DNA of 64,000 bases from Streptomyces cyaneofuscatus (GCF_000718135.1 NZ_JOEM01000005.1:310001-374000); one strand, 5' to 3'; counted from the first letter of the stretch, positions 34,470-43,075 are shown. The notes: a model not told the origin generated them from the sequence alone. Made by a program: numbers and translations.

Positions 34470-34500
34470 TTGACCTTGCCGCAGCGTCAGGGTTTCTACT
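34470..34500 (+). promoter_or_regulatory. MerR-type promoter with long spacer
   Basis: TTGACC (34470-34475) and TCTACT (34495-34500) are 19 bp apart, the long spacing bound by MerR proteins. Between them ACCTTGCC and GTCAGGGT form an imperfect dyad. The MerR start codon follows the -10 by 6 nt, so the transcript is probably leaderless. Confidence 0.65.
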
Positions 34501-34506
34501 GGCCGC

Positions 34507-35262
34507 ATGCGTATCGGAGAGATCGCCGCGCTCGTCGGAGTCACCTCCCGGGCCGTTCGGCACTACCACCACATCGGGCTGCTGCCCGAGCCCGCCCGGC
34601 GGGCCAACGGGTATCGGGCCTACACCGTCCGCGATGCCGTGCTGCTGGCCCGGATCCGGCGGCTGACCGAGATCGGGCTCTCGCTGGACGAGGTGCGGGA
34701 CGTGCTGGCGGATGACGCGGGGCGGGAGCTGGTCGAGGTGCTCGGGGAGCTGGACGCGGATCTGGCGCGGCAGGAGCGGGAGATCCGGGAGCGGCGGGAG
34801 GTGCTGGCGGCTTTGCTGGAGGCGCCGCCGACCTCGGACGGGCCGCTCTCGCCCGCCCTGGCCGCGCTCCTGGAGAGTGTGCCCGCCACCGGGTCGCCGG
34901 CCGCGGCGAAGGACCGGGAGCATCTGGCGTTGCTGGACACGGCGGGCGGCGGGGCCGGGGCCGAGCTGTACGCGGCGCTGCGGCCGCTGGCCGAGGCCCC
35001 CGGTGTCGCCGGGCTGTACGAGCGGCTGGACGAGCTGGCCGGCGCCGCGGTGGACGATCCGCGGATCGCGCCCCTGGCGGCCGAGCTGGTGGCCGCCGTA
35101 CCGGACGAGGTGCTGGCGGTGATCCCGGACGGGGAGCCGTCGCCGACGGGGTTCGGGCAGGTGCTGCTGGAGGACTATCCGCCCGCGCAGCGCGAGGTGG
35201 TGCGCCGGGTGATGGAAGCGCTGGCCGTCCGGGTCCGCGCGACGCGAGGGAGGTCGGTGTGA
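34507..35262 (+). CDS. MerR-family regulator
   Basis: The 251-residue protein starts MRIGEIAALVGVTSRAVRHY (winged helix) and continues HHIGLLPEPARRANGYRAY and ARIRRLTEIGLSLDEVRDVL. A linker helix follows, then an effector domain of about 130 residues without metal-binding cysteines, so a small organic ligand is more likely than a metal. Its promoter shows the MerR 19-bp spacing, which points to autoregulation. The next gene starts within its stop codon (GTGA), so the pair is an operon. Confidence 0.92.
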   Translation: MRIGEIAALVGVTSRAVRHYHHIGLLPEPARRANGYRAYTVRDAVLLARIRRLTEIGLSLDEVRDVLADDAGRELVEVLGELDADLARQEREIRERREVLAALLEAPPTSDGPLSPALAALLESVPATGSPAAAKDREHLALLDTAGGGAGAELYAALRPLAEAPGVAGLYERLDELAGAAVDDPRIAPLAAELVAAVPDEVLAVIPDGEPSPTGFGQVLLEDYPPAQREVVRRVMEALAVRVRATRGRSV

Positions 35263-36140
35263 GAGGGATAGCTCTGCGGGCGGCCCGGGCCGCCTTGTGG
35301 GTGGTGCTGCCCGCCGAACTGGCGCTGGTGGTCTGCCTGATGGGCGGGGTACGGATCACCGGGGCGGTCCTGCTGGCGGCCGAGGCGCTCGTCCTGGGCG
35401 TGCTCGCGCTGGAGGCCGCCGCGATGTGGCCGCTGTACACGGCCCGGCGGCGGGCCGGCGACGGGCGCCGGGCGGCCGCCCTGTCGGCGGTGCGTGCCGT
35501 GGTGCCGGTGGCGGTGCGGCGGCTGATGGTGCACGAGCTGCGGGCGCTGCACAGCCTGGGGGTGTGGGCCGTACGCCGTCGGCACCGGATCCCCGAGGGC
35601 GCGCTGCCCTTCTCGTACACCGAACCGCAGACCGGGACCATGTGGGCGTTCTTCTTCGCCTCCGTCCTGGAGACCGTGGTGCTGGCCCTGGTGATCCCCT
35701 GGCCGCTGGTCCACCTGGTCCTGCTCGTGGTCGGCGTGTACGGGACGGTGCTCATCGTCGCCCTGCACGCGGCCTGCGTGACCCGGCCGCATGTGGTGGG
35801 GGCCGACGGTTCGCTGCGGCTGCGCTACGGCGCCCTGTTCGACCTGTCGGTGCCCGCATCGCTCATCACCGCCGCCCGGGTGGAGCGGCGCTACGACGCC
35901 GGCGGGCTCGTGCGGGTCGGGGAGGACGGGGTCCTCGACCTGTCGGTGGGGAGCCAGACGACGGTGACCGTGGAGCTGGCGGAGCCGGTGGAGTTCGTCC
36001 GGCCGCTGGGGCAGCGCGGGAGCGCGCGGACGCTCCGGTTCCACGCGGACGACGCACGGGCGGCCGTCGCCGCGCTCGGGCCGAAGCCGGTCACGCCGGA
36101 GCGAACAGCACCGTCTTCGACGCCGGGCCCGCCCGCGTGA
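35259..36140 (+). CDS. Membrane protein in the merR operon
   Basis: The 293-residue protein starts at GTG 35259, overlapping the merR stop, with GAGGGAGG as ribosome site. Two helices occur near residues 10-50 and two near 125-170 (FFFASVLETVVLALVIPWPL, VHLVLLVVGVYGTVLIVALH). A soluble C-terminal domain follows, beta-rich with an AARVERRY and TVTVELAEPVEFVRP. No family assigned. It may export or sense the MerR ligand. The last 50 bp overlap the convergent RNB nuclease gene. Confidence 0.8.
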   Translation: MRGIALRAARAALWVVLPAELALVVCLMGGVRITGAVLLAAEALVLGVLALEAAAMWPLYTARRRAGDGRRAAALSAVRAVVPVAVRRLMVHELRALHSLGVWAVRRRHRIPEGALPFSYTEPQTGTMWAFFFASVLETVVLALVIPWPLVHLVLLVVGVYGTVLIVALHAACVTRPHVVGADGSLRLRYGALFDLSVPASLITAARVERRYDAGGLVRVGEDGVLDLSVGSQTTVTVELAEPVEFVRPLGQRGSARTLRFHADDARAAVAALGPKPVTPERTAPSSTPGPPA

Positions 36141-37539
36141 GCCGGACCCGCAGCCGCTCCCCCAGCGGAAGCGGAGCCGTACCGCCCTCGATCCGGCCCA
36201 CGATCGCCGGGTCCCGGAGGTGGACCGTGCCGGTGGTCGGGTTCCGGTCCCCGACATCGACCACGTACGCGTCGAACAGCTCGCCCACCCGGCCCTCCAG
36301 CAGCGCCGCCTCCACCAGGTCGACGCAGGCCCGCTCCACGGTGTTCGCGCGGCGCGTCCCCTCGGCCATCTCCTTCGGGAGCGCGGGGAGCGCCTCCCGT
36401 ACCCACTCCGGGGGTTCCCTCCCCGCAGTGGCCGCCAGGCAGAGCTCGGAGGCGTACCGGTCGACCAGGCGGCGCAGCGGCGCGGTGCAGTGCGTGTAGA
36501 GGTCGGCGACGGCCGCGTGCACGGCGGGGTCGGGGAGGTCGCCGTGGTCGAAGGCGGTGTAGCCGGCGCCGCGCAGCAGGGTGGTGCACTCCTGGAGGAA
36601 CGCCGCGTGGGTGCCCTGCCCCGGGTCGAGGGAGCGGACGACCTCCGCGTACGGGACGTGGTGCGGCCAGTCGATGCGCAGGGCGCGGGCGGAGCGCCGC
36701 AGCCGGGCGACGGCTCCGTCCGGGGCGATCGGCAGGGTGCGGAGGATGCCGGTGCCCGCCTCGGCCATGAGGTGGGCGGCGGCGATGCCGGTGAGGAGCG
36801 AGACCTGGGCGTTCCAGGCCTCGGCGGGGAGCGGGGCGCGGTAGGCCAGGCCGTAGGAGTCCGCCCGTACGACGATCTCCTGCTCGGGGACGTTCAGCGA
36901 GATGCCGCCACGGGCCAGTTCCTGTTCCTCGCGCAGCCTGCCGATGTCCCGGAGCAGGGCGAGCGGTTCCTCGGCGGTACCCGCGTCGATCTGCCGCTGG
37001 ACGCCCGCGTAGTCGAGCTTCGCGCGGCTGCGGACCAGGGCCCGGGTCACGGCGGTGGCGACGGCCCGCCCGTCGCCGTCCAGGTCGATCCGCCAGAGCG
37101 CGGCCGGGCGGGTCGCACCGGGGAGAAGGCTGGCGGCGCCCTCGGAGAGGACCGTGGGGTGGAGAGGGATGCGGCCGTCGGGAAGGTAGAGGGTGGTGAC
37201 CCGGCGGTGGGCCTCGGCGTCGAGCGCGCCGCCCGGGCGGACGAAGGCGGCGACGTCCGCGATGGCGTAGTGCACCCGGTAGCCGCGCCCGTCCCGGCGG
37301 CGCTCCAGGTGCATCGCCTGGTCCAGGTCGGTGGATGCGGGCGGGTCGATGGTGAGGAAGGGCAGGTCGGTGGCGTCCTCATGGGCCGACAGGTCCGGGT
37401 CCCGCACGGCCGCCTCCGCCTCGGCCATCGCTTCGGCCGGGAAGCCGGCGGGGAGGCCGAGCTCGGTGCGCAGTGCGCGCAGGGCGGCCCCGAGCGAGCA
37501 GTCGGCCGCTCCGGTCATACGCAGATGGCGGCGGGGCAT
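36091..37539 (-). CDS. RNB-domain exoribonuclease
   Basis: The 482-residue protein is an RNase II/R-type 3'-5' exonuclease. The active-site stretch TIDPPASTDLDQAMHLERRR (about residues 63-82) has the conserved Asp residues. YRVHYAIADVAAFVRPGGAL, PLHPTVLSEGAASLLPG, and THCTAPLRRLVDRYASELCL near the C-terminal part complete the RNB domain. It lacks the long CSD and S1 extensions of E. coli RNase R, which fits the compact actinobacterial type. ATG 37539. The gene ends inside the convergent membrane-protein gene (50-bp overlap). Confidence 0.92.
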   Translation of the reverse strand: MPRRHLRMTGAADCSLGAALRALRTELGLPAGFPAEAMAEAEAAVRDPDLSAHEDATDLPFLTIDPPASTDLDQAMHLERRRDGRGYRVHYAIADVAAFVRPGGALDAEAHRRVTTLYLPDGRIPLHPTVLSEGAASLLPGATRPAALWRIDLDGDGRAVATAVTRALVRSRAKLDYAGVQRQIDAGTAEEPLALLRDIGRLREEQELARGGISLNVPEQEIVVRADSYGLAYRAPLPAEAWNAQVSLLTGIAAAHLMAEAGTGILRTLPIAPDGAVARLRRSARALRIDWPHHVPYAEVVRSLDPGQGTHAAFLQECTTLLRGAGYTAFDHGDLPDPAVHAAVADLYTHCTAPLRRLVDRYASELCLAATAGREPPEWVREALPALPKEMAEGTRRANTVERACVDLVEAALLEGRVGELFDAYVVDVGDRNPTTGTVHLRDPAIVGRIEGGTAPLPLGERLRVRLTRAGPASKTVLFAPA

Positions 37540-37717
37540 GGACCGAGCGTAGGCCGGGAGGGGGCGGGCGGCATCCGGGGCCGTGGCCGTGGCCGTACGG
37601 AGAAGGCGGACCCCGCACCGTACAAGGAGCCCGTCCCCGCCCCCGTACCCTTGCCGAGGACCCGGAGAGCCCGCACGCCCCCGGGCCCGCTCGTCGTGCG
37701 TACGAAGGAGAACCGCC

Positions 37718-38518
37718 GTGCTCGTGCTGTTGCCGCCCTCCGAAGGAAAGGCCGCCTCGGGGCGCGGGGCTCCCCTGAAGCCGGAGTCCCTGTCGCTGCC
37801 GGGGCTCGCCGAGGCGCGGGCGGCGGTCCTGGAGGAGCTGGTCGAGCTCTGCCAGGCGGACGAGGAGAAGGCCCGCGAGGTGCTCGGGCTGAGCGTGGGG
37901 CTGCGGGGCGAGGTCGGGAAGAACGCCGAGCTGCGGACCGCCGGGACCCGGCCGGCCGGGGAACTCTACACGGGCGTCCTGTACGACGCCCTCGACCTGG
38001 CCACCCTCGACGCGGACGCCCGTCGCCGCGCCGCGAAGTCGCTGCTGGTCTTCTCCGGGCTCTGGGGCGCGGTCCGGATCAGCGACCGGATTCCGCCGTA
38101 CCGCTGCTCGATGGGCGTGAAGCTCCCCGGCCTCGGCGCGCTCGGCGCGTACTGGCGTACGCCCATGGAAGCCGTCATGCCCGAGGCCGCCGGGGGCGGG
38201 CTCGTCCTGGATCTCCGGTCGTCCGCCTACGCGGCGGCGTGGAAGCCGAAGGGTGAGGTGGCCGCGCGGACGGCGAGCGTCCGGGTGCTCCAGTCGCAGA
38301 TCGTGGACGGCGTGGAGAAGCGGTCCGTCGTGAGCCACTTCAACAAGGCGACCAAGGGGCGGATGGTCCGGGATCTGCTGTCGGCGGGGGCTCGGCCCAA
38401 GGGTCCGGCCGAGCTGGTGGATGCGTTGCGGGATCTCGGGTACGTGGTGGAGGCCGAGGCCCCTGCGCGGGCCGGGCGGCCGTGGTCGCTCGATGTGGTG
38501 GTGACGGAGATCCACTGA
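37718..38518 (+). CDS. yaaA: YaaA-family peroxide stress protein
   Basis: The 266-residue protein starts VLVLLPPSEGKAASGRGAPL, the family signature. It has LYTGVLYDALDLATLDA, SLLVFSGLWGAVRISDRIPP and NKATKGRMVRDLLSAG. YaaA limits free iron under hydrogen-peroxide stress in E. coli and can bind DNA. GTG 37718 follows AAGGAG with 7-nt spacing. It ends at a stem-loop just before eda. Confidence 0.92.
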   Translation: MLVLLPPSEGKAASGRGAPLKPESLSLPGLAEARAAVLEELVELCQADEEKAREVLGLSVGLRGEVGKNAELRTAGTRPAGELYTGVLYDALDLATLDADARRRAAKSLLVFSGLWGAVRISDRIPPYRCSMGVKLPGLGALGAYWRTPMEAVMPEAAGGGLVLDLRSSAYAAAWKPKGEVAARTASVRVLQSQIVDGVEKRSVVSHFNKATKGRMVRDLLSAGARPKGPAELVDALRDLGYVVEAEAPARAGRPWSLDVVVTEIH

Positions 38519-38520
38519 GC

Positions 38521-38543
38521 GCCGTTGCGCTCTCCGCAACGGC
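38521..38543 (+). terminator. Stem-loop after yaaA
   Basis: GCCGTTGCG and CGCAACGGC form a perfect 9-bp stem with loop CTCTC, two bases after the yaaA stop. It lies 40 bp before the eda start, so it could also be part of that promoter. Confidence 0.6.
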
Positions 38544-38582
38544 CGTTGCACCTATCGCAGTCGGCGCGGCAGGATGGGTGCC

Positions 38583-39242
38583 ATGACCTCCTCCCCCGCC
38601 TCGCCGCCGCCCGCCGCTCCCTCCGACACCTCCGTACTGGACCTCGCCCCGGTCGTCCCCGTCGTCGTCCTGCACGACGCGGCCGACGCCGTGCCGCTGG
38701 CGCGGGCGCTGGTGGCGGGCGGGCTCCCGGCGATCGAGGTGACCCTGCGGACGGCGGCAGCGCTGGAGTCGATCCGGGCCATCGCCGCCGAGGTGCCGGG
38801 CGCGGTCGTCGGCGCGGGCACGGTCATCTCGCCGCAGCACGTACGGGACACCGTCGACGCGGGGGCCCGGTTCCTGGTCAGCCCGGGGTGGACGGACGCG
38901 CTGCTGGAGGCGATGCGGGAGTCCGGGGTGCCGTTCCTGCCCGGCGTCTCGACCACCTCCGAGGTGGTGGCCCTGCTGGAGCGCGGGGTGAGCGACATGA
39001 AGTTCTTCCCGGCCGAGGCCGCGGGCGGCACCGCCTACCTCAAGGCCCTCTCCGCCCCGCTCCCCCAGGCCCGCTTCTGCCCGACCGGCGGCATCTCGCT
39101 CGCCTCCGCCCCCTCGTACCTCGCCCTGCCCAACGTGGCGTGCGTGGGCGGCAGTTGGATGGTTCCGGGCGATGCGATCGCGGCGAAGGACTGGGACCGG
39201 GTGGCCAGGCTGGCGGCGGAGGCGGCGGCGCTCGGAGCATAG
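38583..39242 (+). CDS. eda: 2-dehydro-3-deoxyphosphogluconate aldolase
   Basis: Cleaves KDPG to pyruvate and glyceraldehyde 3-phosphate, the last step of the Entner-Doudoroff route. The 219-residue protein has VVPVVVLHDAADAVPLARAL, AIEVTLRTAAAL with E52, the Schiff-base lysine K140 (SDMKFFPAE), FCPTGGIS and CVGGSWMVPGD (phosphate site). ATG 38583 has AGGA upstream; ATG 38574 is less likely. The stop codon lies within a 22-bp tandem duplication. No edd gene is near. Confidence 0.92.
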   Translation: MTSSPASPPPAAPSDTSVLDLAPVVPVVVLHDAADAVPLARALVAGGLPAIEVTLRTAAALESIRAIAAEVPGAVVGAGTVISPQHVRDTVDAGARFLVSPGWTDALLEAMRESGVPFLPGVSTTSEVVALLERGVSDMKFFPAEAAGGTAYLKALSAPLPQARFCPTGGISLASAPSYLALPNVACVGGSWMVPGDAIAAKDWDRVARLAAEAAALGA

Positions 39243-39275
39243 GACCCTCAGCGTCGGAGCGTAAGACCCTCAGCG
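39232..39275. repeat. 22-bp tandem duplication covering two stop codons
   Basis: TCGGAGCATAGGACCCTCAG (39232 on) is followed at once by TCGGAGCGTAAGACCCTCAG (39254 on), each unit 22 bp. Unit 1 holds the eda stop; unit 2 reaches the stop of the convergent TauE-type gene. Confidence 0.75.
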
Positions 39276-40076
39276 CACGATCTGGATCGCGTACAGGCCT
39301 CCGATCCCCAGCGCCAGCACCCCCAGCAGCAGCCGCAACGCCGTCTCCGGCAGGCGGGGTTGGAGGCGTGCACCCAGGTACCCCCCGCAGAGGCCGCCGA
39401 GGCCGCAGGCCAGGCCGAGCGACCAGTACGGGGCGATGTCGCCGGTCGTGGTGAGGGAGAGCAGGGCGTACGTCCCCGCGCCGACGACCGAGGTCACGAA
39501 GGTGGCGGCCAGCGCGGCCGGGGCCACCTTCGCGACCGGCATCCCGCGCCCGACCAGGATCGGGCCGAGGAGCGAGCCGCCGCCGATCCCGTAGATGCCC
39601 CCGGTGACACCGACGGCCATGGCGAGGCGGGTGATGGTCCGGGGAGACACCTCCGACGGCTCCCGGGCGGGGGCGGCGCCGGGAGCGGTGCGCGCGGCGC
39701 GGAGCAGCGTACGCAGACAGAGCCAGCCGCCCAGCGGGAGCAGCAGCACCGCGATCAGCAGCCGGAAGACCGACGGGCCCGGCACCGCGAAGACCCGGAT
39801 CACCGCGCCGACGACGACCCCGGGAACGGTGCCGAGGACCAGCAGCCGGGTCAGGGGCCCGCGCAGCCTGCCGCTCCTGTGGTGGCGCAGCAGGGCCCCG
39901 GGCCCGGCGACCACGTTGTAGAGCAGGTTGGTCGGGGTGACCGCCGGGCTCGGCACCCCGAGCACGCTGACCTGGACCGGCAGCAGGAACACCGCCCCCG
40001 ACACCCCGACCGGGGCGGTCGCCACCGAGATCAGCAGCCCGGCGGCGAACCCGAGCAGCCCGGTCGGCCAGTCCAT
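39270..40076 (-). CDS. TauE/SafE-family membrane transporter
   Basis: The 268-residue protein has 7-8 membrane segments and the family repeats: LISVATAPVGVSGAVFLLPV, TPTNLLYNVVAGPGALLRHH and GGIYGIGGGSLLGPILVGRG. TauE/SafE proteins move sulfite, organosulfonates or other small anions, often as exporters. ATG 40076. It lies 19 bp downstream of the RNase H-phosphatase gene and may belong to that operon. Confidence 0.88.
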   Translation of the reverse strand: MDWPTGLLGFAAGLLISVATAPVGVSGAVFLLPVQVSVLGVPSPAVTPTNLLYNVVAGPGALLRHHRSGRLRGPLTRLLVLGTVPGVVVGAVIRVFAVPGPSVFRLLIAVLLLPLGGWLCLRTLLRAARTAPGAAPAREPSEVSPRTITRLAMAVGVTGGIYGIGGGSLLGPILVGRGMPVAKVAPAALAATFVTSVVGAGTYALLSLTTTGDIAPYWSLGLACGLGGLCGGYLGARLQPRLPETALRLLLGVLALGIGGLYAIQIVR

Positions 40077-40095
40077 GCCAGGTCCTCAGTTCCCG

Positions 40096-41391
40096 CTAGC
40101 GCAGGTGTGAGGTGTCGTTGAGCAGGCGTACGGAGGCGTTGCCGTCCCCGTAGTACGCGACGGTCGAGATCGAGGCCACCGACAGCTCCATCCGGAACAT
40201 CGCCTTGGCCGGAGCCTCCAGCGCCAGCCGGACCAGCGTCTTGATCGGGGTCACGTGGGTGACCAGCAGGACCGTGCGGCCCGCGTACCGGGCGGTCAGG
40301 CGGTCCCGGGCGGCCGCGACCCGCTCGGCGACCTCCGCGAAGCTCTCGCCGCCGCCCGTCGGCGCGGTCTCCGGGTCCGCGAGCCAGGTGGTCAGGTCGT
40401 CCCCGTACCGCTCACGTACCTCGCCGAAGGTCAGCCCCTCCCACGCGCCGAAGTCCGTTTCGCGCAGGCCGTCCTCGATGCGGACGGCCAGGCCGAGGCG
40501 GTCGGCGACGGCGGCGGCCGTCTCGCGGCAGCGGCGCAGCGGTGAGCTGACGATCTCCTGGACGGTGCCGAGGGCCGCGAAGTGGGCGGCGGCCCGGGCG
40601 GCCTGGTCGCGGCCGATGGCGGAGAGTTCGGGGTCGGTGCCGCCGCTGCCGGAGAACCGCTTCTCGGGGGTGAGCAGCGTCTCGCCGTGCCGGAGCAGGA
40701 CGAAGGTGGCGGGTGCGCCGAGGTCGGGGGCGGCGGCCCAGCCGACCTGCGGGGCGGCTGTGACGTCGGTGGGCTCGGGTTCTTCCGAGGCCCCGGTGTC
40801 GACCTCGAACAGCGTTCCGGTGTCTGCCGCACCCCGCGCGGCCGCCAGCGCCGCCCGCGCCTTCGCCGCTCCCGCCGCCGCGTCGCCGGGCGGGCCCCGG
40901 TCGGGCAGCGGGGTGCGGGCGGGCGCGTCCAGCTCGGCCGTGGAGGCGGACGCCTCCCACTGCCGGCCGTCGCGGCCCGCGTCCATCGCCTCGTTGGCGA
41001 GCCGGTCCGCGTGCTTGTTCTGGGCGCGCGGGATCCACTCGTACGTGACGGAGGACGGCGGCAGGATCGCGGTGGCCCGGGCCGCCAGTGGCTTCATGTC
41101 GGGGTGCTTGATCTTCCAGCGCCCCGACATCTGCTCGACCACCAGCTTGGAGTCCATCCGGACGCGGACGTCCAGGGCCTCGTCCGGGAAGAGCGCCTTC
41201 GCGGCCGTCAGGCCGGCGATCAGGCCCCGGTACTCGGCGACGTTGTTGGTCGCGACGCCGATGTACTCGGCCGCTTCGGCGAGGGTCTCCCCGGTGGCCG
41301 CGTCGATGACGACGGCGCCGTAACCGGCGGGCCCCGGGTTGCCCCGGGAGCCGCCGTCGGCCTCGACCACCAGCCGGCGGACAGCGCTCAT
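40096..41391 (-). CDS. RNase HI fused to a histidine phosphatase
   Basis: The 431-residue bifunctional protein has an N-terminal RNase H domain with D12, E53, D80 and D129 (VVEADGGSRGNPG, NNVAEYRGL, VRMDSKLVVEQMSG, NKHADRLANEA). An Ala-rich linker of about 90 residues follows. The C-terminal phosphoglycerate-mutase-like domain has LLRHGETLLTPEKRFSG, SSPLRRCRETAAAVAD, RETDFGAWEGLTF and LLVTHVTPIKTLVRLAL. This fusion is known in actinobacteria, where the phosphatase has CobC-like activity and the N-domain cuts RNA in hybrids. Its ATG overlaps the upstream stop by one base (TAATG), so it is coupled to the zinc-ribbon gene. Confidence 0.93.
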   Translation of the reverse strand: MSAVRRLVVEADGGSRGNPGPAGYGAVVIDAATGETLAEAAEYIGVATNNVAEYRGLIAGLTAAKALFPDEALDVRVRMDSKLVVEQMSGRWKIKHPDMKPLAARATAILPPSSVTYEWIPRAQNKHADRLANEAMDAGRDGRQWEASASTAELDAPARTPLPDRGPPGDAAAGAAKARAALAAARGAADTGTLFEVDTGASEEPEPTDVTAAPQVGWAAAPDLGAPATFVLLRHGETLLTPEKRFSGSGGTDPELSAIGRDQAARAAAHFAALGTVQEIVSSPLRRCRETAAAVADRLGLAVRIEDGLRETDFGAWEGLTFGEVRERYGDDLTTWLADPETAPTGGGESFAEVAERVAAARDRLTARYAGRTVLLVTHVTPIKTLVRLALEAPAKAMFRMELSVASISTVAYYGDGNASVRLLNDTSHLR

Positions 41392-42134
41392 TACAGGCCC
41401 GACTCCGAGGTGCGGACCAGGATGCGGTGGCAGTTCTCGCAGCGCAGCACCGTGTCGGGGGACGCGGCCTTCACGTCGTTGACCTCGGTGATGTTCAGCT
41501 CCAGACGGCAGCCCTCGCAGCGGCGCTGGTAGAGGCGGGCGGCGCCGACGCCGCCCTGCTGGGCGCGGAGCTTGTCGTACAGCTTCAGCAGGTCGGCGGG
41601 GATGACCTCGGCGACGACCTGGCGGTCCTTGGTCACCGTGGCGATCTCGGCGTCCAGCTCGGTGAGGGCGGCGTCCCGGCGGGCGGTGGCGTCGTCGACC
41701 TTGGCCTGGACGGCGGAGACCCGCTGGGTCAGCTCGGTGACCCGCTCCTGGGCGGCCTCGCGGCGCTCCATGATCTCCAGGACGACGTCCTCCAGGTCGC
41801 CCTGGCGCTTGGCGAGCGAGGTCAGCTCGCGCTGGAGGCTCTCCAGGTCCTTGGGCGAGGAGACCGCGCCGGAGTCCAGGCGCTGCTGGTCGCGGACGGC
41901 GCGCTGGCGCACCTGGTCGACGTCCTGCTCGGCCTTGGTCTGCTCGCGGGTGGTGTCGCTCTCCTCGGTGGTGGAGGCGACCAGCAGGTCACGCAGCTGG
42001 GCGAGGTCGTTGCTGAGCTGCTCGATCTCAGCGTGCTCCGGCAGCGAGGTGCTCTTGTGGGAGAGCTGGGAGAGACGGGTGTCGAGTGCCTGGACGTCGA
42101 GAAGTCGGATCTGGTCGGCGGGCGCGGCGTTCAG
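41391..42134 (-). CDS. C4 zinc-ribbon coiled-coil protein, CTG start
   Basis: The 247-residue protein begins LNAAPADQIRLLDVQALDTR. It has a long coiled coil (residues about 30-180, rich in E, R, Q, L) and a C-terminal zinc ribbon with two CxxC pairs (RRCEGCRLEL and LRCENCHRIL). Such proteins are universal in actinomycetes and lie between nif3 and the RNase H gene; their role is not settled. No ATG, GTG or TTG fits near the family N-terminus. CTG at 42134 is followed by AACGCC, overlaps the nif3 stop as CTGA, and has GGAG seven bases upstream, so I take CTG as start. Confidence 0.88.
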   Translation of the reverse strand: MNAAPADQIRLLDVQALDTRLSQLSHKSTSLPEHAEIEQLSNDLAQLRDLLVASTTEESDTTREQTKAEQDVDQVRQRAVRDQQRLDSGAVSSPKDLESLQRELTSLAKRQGDLEDVVLEIMERREAAQERVTELTQRVSAVQAKVDDATARRDAALTELDAEIATVTKDRQVVAEVIPADLLKLYDKLRAQQGGVGAARLYQRRCEGCRLELNITEVNDVKAASPDTVLRCENCHRILVRTSESGL

Positions 42135-42967
42135 TTGGGGGCTCCAGAGGAATGGTGGGTGGTCCAGGGGTCGGTGACCTGCGTCGAGACATGGACCCGC
42201 AGGTCCCATCCGTGGCGGTCGGAAAGCGCGTCGAGCTGCGCGGCGGCCTGCTCGCACCAGGGCCACTCGGTGGCCCAGTGCGCGGCGTCGACCAGGCCGA
42301 GCGGCGAGTGCTGCACGGCCTCGGACGCCGGGTGGTGGCGCAGGTCGGCGGTGAGGAAGGCGTCGACGCCGGTGGCTCGTACGGCGTCGAAGAGGCTGTC
42401 GCCGGAGCCGCCGCTGACGGCGACGGTGCGCACGAGCGCCTCCGGGTCGCCGGCGAGGCGGATGCCCTGCGCGGTGGCGGGCAGCCGCGCGGCGGCCCGG
42501 GCGGCGAAGGCGGCCAGGGTCTCGGGGTGGTCCAGCTCGCAGATCCGGCCGAGTCCGCGCCGCCCGTGCGGGTCGGTGGGGTCCGGTACGAGGGGTCCGG
42601 TGACGCGCAGGTCCAGGGCGCCGGCCAGGGCGTCGGAGACGCCGGGGTCGGCGGTGTCGGCGTTGGTGTGCGCGACGTGGAGCGCGACGCCGTGCTTGAT
42701 GAGGGTGTGGACGACCTTGCCCTTGAAGGTGTCGGCGGCGACCGTCGTCGTCCCGCGCAGATAGAGCGGGTGGTGGGTGACGATCAGCTGGGCGCCGAGC
42801 TTCAGGGCCTCGTCGGCGATCGCGTGGACGGGGTCGACGGCGAACAGCACCCGGTCGACCTCGCCGTCCGGGTCGCCGCAGACCGTGCCGACCGCGTCCC
42901 ATCCCTCGGCCCGCTCGGGGGGCCAGAGGGCGTCGAGGGCGGCGATGACTTCAGACAGACGGGGCAC
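42131..42967 (-). CDS. Nif3-like dinuclear metal-center protein
   Basis: The 278-residue protein matches the Nif3/YbgI/GTP-cyclohydrolase-1-type-2 family: AEGWDAVGTVCGDPDGEVDR, QLIVTHHPLYLRG (metal His pair), GVALHVAHTNADTADPGVSD, AVSGGSGDSLFDAVRATGVD and FLTADLRHH. The enzymatic role is unknown. GTG at 42967 (VPRLSEVIAALDALWPP) lies about nine bases after TAGCCT on the minus strand, so it may be leaderless. First gene of the nif3, zinc-ribbon, RNase H operon. Confidence 0.9.
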   Translation of the reverse strand: MPRLSEVIAALDALWPPERAEGWDAVGTVCGDPDGEVDRVLFAVDPVHAIADEALKLGAQLIVTHHPLYLRGTTTVAADTFKGKVVHTLIKHGVALHVAHTNADTADPGVSDALAGALDLRVTGPLVPDPTDPHGRRGLGRICELDHPETLAAFAARAAARLPATAQGIRLAGDPEALVRTVAVSGGSGDSLFDAVRATGVDAFLTADLRHHPASEAVQHSPLGLVDAAHWATEWPWCEQAAAQLDALSDRHGWDLRVHVSTQVTDPWTTHHSSGAPN

Positions 42968-43075
42968 GGGGGAAAGGCTACCTGTCCGGCGTGGTCCGCC
43001 GCCCCGGGCCGCCGGACCTGTACGCCAGGACCGGCGGCCGGACACGAATCGTTACTTCAGCCGCTCGCCCGGTCA

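Noticed and set aside
33934..34544. ORFs at 33934-34176, 34201-34473 and 34209-34544
   Set aside because: They overlap the RNase P RNA gene, which is recognised by its conserved core and P1 pairing.
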